Source: Balneolales bacterium
GTDB taxonomy: Bacteria; Bacteroidota; Rhodothermia; Balneolales; Natronogracilivirgulaceae
NCBI GenBank assembly: GCA_007127695.1
Contig: SKYW01000182.1
Span: 1-7,300 of the forward strand
Length of the DNA: 7,300 nucleotides
Direction of reading: 5' to 3'
Shown: positions 4,660 through 7,300 of the stretch, in pieces
Position numbering within the stretch: position 1 is the stretch's first letter
Layout: every line of letters begins with the position of its first letter
Notes under the pieces: generated by a model
Database searches by the model: none
What the model was told of the DNA's origin: nothing
What the model saw: only the letters and a program-made list of their open reading frames with translations
Made by a program: the position numbers and the translations under genes

Positions 4660-6501
4660 ATGGATCTTGCGTATCTCACATTTTTTTCACCTCGGCCATG
4701 TAACCGGCGCAAACACAAACGGGCATTCACTCCTTTGATGATACCTGCGCTGCTCCTGGTCGCGGGACTGATGACGGCGTTTCCATCCACCCGTGCACAT
4801 GGCAGCGATGTGCGCGTTTCCGCAAGTGTATCATCCACGCATATAGCTGTTGGACAGCAACTTACGCTCAATGTTGAAATCCTTAGCCGGGAACCGCGAA
4901 CGGTATCGCGTCCGGAGCTTCCCGAACTGGACGGCATGCAGTACGTATCCAGCCTTCCCCAGACCAGCAGCCGTTATTCCCTGGTCGACGGCATTGCCCA
5001 GATGAGCTACCGCTACAGTTACTCCATTCTGGCACTTCAGGAAGGCACCTACCAGATTCCCTCGGTGTATGTGTCGGTGGATGGGCGCGATTACCATACC
5101 CGGCCGATCACCGTCCGTATACGACCGCCCGGACAGGAGGCGGGCCGACCGCAGGCACGGCGCAGCCAACGGCCCGACATGTTCCTGGAGCTGGAGCTGA
5201 GCGAGGAGCGACCGGTACGCGGACAGCAGATCGTGGCCGAGATTGTGCTTTACTTCCGCAATACCATTGAGGTCAACAACTTCCATGTGACCCAGAGCTG
5301 GCAGACCGAAGGGTTCTGGCGGGAGGATCTGAACCGGAGTCCAACCCGCCGTCCCGAGTCCATCATTCTGGATGGCGTGCCGTACCGTCGCGCCGTCCTG
5401 AACCGCTATGCTCTTTTCCCTACCCGTACAGGCGAGCTCTCCATCCCGGCATTCACTATCAGGGCCTCGGTGCGGCAGAGCGGACGTTTTCGCGATGAGT
5501 ACAGCGGGTTTTTCGATGGGTTCGGCGAGCAGCGCAATATTGACCTGGCCACGCCGCCCAAGGCGCTGCGCATTCTGGCGCCGCCGTCGCCGCCGACGGA
5601 CGGACAGCTGATCAGTGCGCTTGGACAGTTCCGCGTGGAGCGTACCCTCAGCCAGAATGTGGTCAAACTCGGTGAATCCGTGGATGTGGTCACGGAAATA
5701 CGCGGATCCGGCAACCTGGGACTCATAACAAGGCCGGTGTTTGAATATCCGTCCAGTTTTGACACGCATCGCCCAAGAGAGGTCATTGACAGAAACCAGC
5801 GGTCTCCCCAGATGTCGGGAACCAAGCAGTTCCGGGATGTGCTGATAGCCCGCAATGCCGGCACCTTTACCATTCCTCAAAACACGATACTGGTCTATGA
5901 CGATATCCGTCGTCAATATGAGCCCCATACGCTGCCGGCCCTGAACATCGAGGTGGTCCGGGATCCCAATGCACGCATCACCATTGCCCAGGACCATCGT
6001 ATCCGGCTTACGCCTATCCGGGGTTCGGTAAACTGGTCCACTTCCAGGCAAAGGTCCCCATGGCTCACCTGGTGGTTCTGGTTTGCACTGGTACTTCCGG
6101 CCGGTGCGTTTGCCTACGGATACAAAAATCACATCTACCAAAGCCGGCTGAGCAACGACATCCCTTTTTCACGCAGGCAACGTGCTGCGGACACCGCCAA
6201 CAAGATGCTGAAGGACACCTCGGAGATCACCGGAACAAAAGAAATCTACGGTGTCATCCAGAAAGCGGTCAGCAGCTATATCGCGGATCGGCTCGACCTT
6301 CCCAATGCCGGACTTTCCATTGATGAGATAGCGACAGAGCTGAAAAACAAGAATGTGCGCAGGCCGCTGGTAAGACGGGTCCGGACCCTGTTGGAAAAGT
6401 GCGCCAGCATCCGGTACACCCCGGATCCCTCAGCCAGGGACATGATGTCGGATCTCGGAGAAGCCCGGAAACTGATTATCGAACTGGAAGCGGAGATATG
6501 A
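4660..6501 (+). CDS. batD: BatD family protein
   Basis: BatD is a large envelope protein of the Bat (aerotolerance) locus; its biochemical role is not known. The 613-residue length is normal. A basic stretch NRRKHKR (15-21) precedes a hydrophobic helix (about 25-41) and a likely signal cleavage near AHG-SD (46-50). An extracytoplasmic, beta-rich region follows (about 50-460): an N-terminal part with VGQQLTLNVEI (64-74), a second Ig-like part starting FLELELSEERPVRGQQI (175-191), and a third starting VVKLGESVDVVTEIRGSGNLGLI (334-356). A Trp-rich membrane segment lies at about 468-488. The C-terminal cytoplasmic part (489-613) contains EIYGVIQKAVSSYIADRLDLP (528-548), a region conserved in BatD proteins. 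The ATG at 4660 supplies the basic n-region; the next ATG (4738) would lose it. The stop overlaps the batE start by ATGA, which suggests translational coupling. PPSPP at 308-312 is a short proline cluster. Confidence 0.88.
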   Translation: MDLAYLTFFSPRPCNRRKHKRAFTPLMIPALLLVAGLMTAFPSTRAHGSDVRVSASVSSTHIAVGQQLTLNVEILSREPRTVSRPELPELDGMQYVSSLPQTSSRYSLVDGIAQMSYRYSYSILALQEGTYQIPSVYVSVDGRDYHTRPITVRIRPPGQEAGRPQARRSQRPDMFLELELSEERPVRGQQIVAEIVLYFRNTIEVNNFHVTQSWQTEGFWREDLNRSPTRRPESIILDGVPYRRAVLNRYALFPTRTGELSIPAFTIRASVRQSGRFRDEYSGFFDGFGEQRNIDLATPPKALRILAPPSPPTDGQLISALGQFRVERTLSQNVVKLGESVDVVTEIRGSGNLGLITRPVFEYPSSFDTHRPREVIDRNQRSPQMSGTKQFRDVLIARNAGTFTIPQNTILVYDDIRRQYEPHTLPALNIEVVRDPNARITIAQDHRIRLTPIRGSVNWSTSRQRSPWLTWWFWFALVLPAGAFAYGYKNHIYQSRLSNDIPFSRRQRAADTANKMLKDTSEITGTKEIYGVIQKAVSSYIADRLDLPNAGLSIDEIATELKNKNVRRPLVRRVRTLLEKCASIRYTPDPSARDMMSDLGEARKLIIELEAEI

Positions 6502-7300
6502 GGAAAGAGCGCATCAGATATCCGGAGCGCGGCAGACATGCGGAGCGCGGCAGATCGCCGGTTGCCAAAAACTGTCCGTTCGGAGGCATTGCCGGTGCGG
6601 CTATCGCCCGGATCTGTCAACTGGCGCTTGTGTTTTTCCTGCTGCACGTTTTGCAATTTTCATTTCATGCTCATGCGCCGCATGCTGCGCACCTGTTCCC
6701 GTTCATAGCGAAGGCGGCCCATGCTCAATCCGCTAACGATCCCGGCACTGGTCAATCTCCCGCGAATGCGACACCTGCCGATGTAAACCGCACGGATGAA
6801 CCCGGGGCCGGAGCGTCTGCTGCCGGCGAATCACGTCCACAAGCCCTGTTCAACCGGGGCAACTACATGATGGAGGAGCAGGATTATGCAGAAGCCGTTG
6901 CCATTTTCCAGCAGATCGAACAGAATGGCCACGCATCCGGTCCGCTTTTTTACAATATGGGTATCAGTTACCTGTATCTTGACTCACTCGGACTAGCATC
7001 CTACTACTTTCATAAAAGCAAGGCATTCCGTGAATCGGCTGACCGTGCCAAAGAAGGCGTTGCCACCGTTGAACGGCTCATGCGCATACGTGGCACATTC
7101 ATCCCGCAGCTCTCCTGGTATGCGTTTTTCGACTGGTTCCTTTTCCACATGAATCACGTGGCGTGGATCGTATGGGGCTTGGTACTCATCAACATAGGGG
7201 TGCTGGTGATCCTGGCCGGCTGGCTTTACCGTCCCGACCGCCGGATCGCCATCGCGGGAATGGCCCTGAGCGCCATAGGCATTGTCCAGGTCGTGGCCAC
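6498..7300 (+). CDS. batE: BatE-like TPR membrane protein (3' end missing)
   Basis: The frame opens at the ATG overlapping the batD stop and runs unbroken through 267 codons to the window end, so the C-terminus is missing. A basic N-terminal tail (1-28) precedes a hydrophobic helix (about 37-56) and a likely cleavage after AHA (74-76). Next come an Ala/Gly/Pro/Thr linker (77-113), a TPR region (about 114-177, with ALFNRGNYMMEEQDYAEAVAIF and LFYNMGISYLYLDSLGLASYYF), a Trp/Phe-rich membrane segment (about 221-243) and the start of another (249-267). TPR followed by two membrane helices is the BatE pattern; BatE usually ends in an SH3-like domain, which would lie beyond the window. The long N-terminal tail and linker are unusual, and an 18-base near-tandem duplication lies in the tail. 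No later ATG precedes the hydrophobic helix, so the 6498 start is preferred. Confidence 0.8.
   Translation, partial: MRKERIRYPERGRHAERGRSPVAKNCPFGGIAGAAIARICQLALVFFLLHVLQFSFHAHAPHAAHLFPFIAKAAHAQSANDPGTGQSPANATPADVNRTDEPGAGASAAGESRPQALFNRGNYMMEEQDYAEAVAIFQQIEQNGHASGPLFYNMGISYLYLDSLGLASYYFHKSKAFRESADRAKEGVATVERLMRIRGTFIPQLSWYAFFDWFLFHMNHVAWIVWGLVLINIGVLVILAGWLYRPDRRIAIAGMALSAIGIVQVVA
6523..6554 (+). repeat. 14-base direct repeat, 18-base period
   Basis: CGGAGCGCGGCAGA occurs at 6523-6536 and again, identically, at 6541-6554. The 18-base period equals six codons, so the batE frame is kept and the tail reads ERGR twice. It looks like a small in-frame slippage duplication. Confidence 0.85.

Noticed and set aside
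4831..6141. A 436-codon open frame on the - strand opposite batD
   Set aside because: It lies wholly within batD, whose frame has clear family features. The product has no recognisable motif and an Arg/Gly/His-rich composition typical of antisense shadows in GC-rich genes.
1..7300. tRNA or rRNA genes, CRISPR arrays, insertion sequences, prophage or defence genes
   Set aside because: I found no repeat-spacer pattern, transposase motif, terminal inverted repeats or cloverleaf-like sequence. All long frames are explained by sucC, bshA, yebC and the bat genes.

Overview
The window reads as ordinary chromosomal DNA from a free-living member of the Bacteroidota in the broad sense. A moderately GC-rich branch such as the Balneolales/Rhodothermales side is my best guess, and that placement is inference. 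It rests on a run of Bat (Bacteroides aerotolerance) genes, a bacillithiol-type BshA, start codons with little or no Shine-Dalgarno sequence, and no sucD beside sucC.

Layout: (1) 1-261 is a non-coding leader upstream of sucC. (2) 262-1470, + strand, is sucC, the beta subunit of succinate-CoA ligase (TCA cycle). (3) 1471-2616, - strand, is bshA, the glycosyltransferase that starts bacillithiol synthesis. It converges on sucC with no spacer, and one TGATCA palindrome supplies both stop codons. (4) 2617-3027 is a 411-base divergent intergenic region. It carries a good promoter for bshA (TTGGCA, 17-base spacer, TATAAT on the - strand) with a 15-base dyad in its spacer, four copies of the hexamer ATGGAA/TTCCAT, and two abutting 21-base inverted repeats just upstream of yebC. 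(5) 3028-3786, + strand, is a YebC/PmpR/TACO1-family protein. (6) 3890-4654, 4660-6501 and 6498-7300 (cut by the window end), all + strand, form a tight batC-batD-batE set: a membrane-anchored TPR protein with an acidic Gln-rich tail, a large one-pass BatD protein, and a TPR protein with C-terminal membrane segments.

The three Bat proteins are probably co-translated: the batC-batD gap is 5 bases and batD-batE overlap by ATGA. They are expected to form an envelope complex with the TPR and BatD ectodomains outside the cytoplasmic membrane. The usual partners upstream of batC (MoxR ATPase, DUF58 protein, von Willebrand A-domain BatA/BatB) are missing here, and yebC sits in their place. sucC, bshA and yebC are housekeeping genes.

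I found no tRNA, rRNA, CRISPR array, insertion sequence or prophage signature. No clearly new system is evident. The observations most worth checking are the regulatory architecture between bshA and yebC and the split Bat locus.
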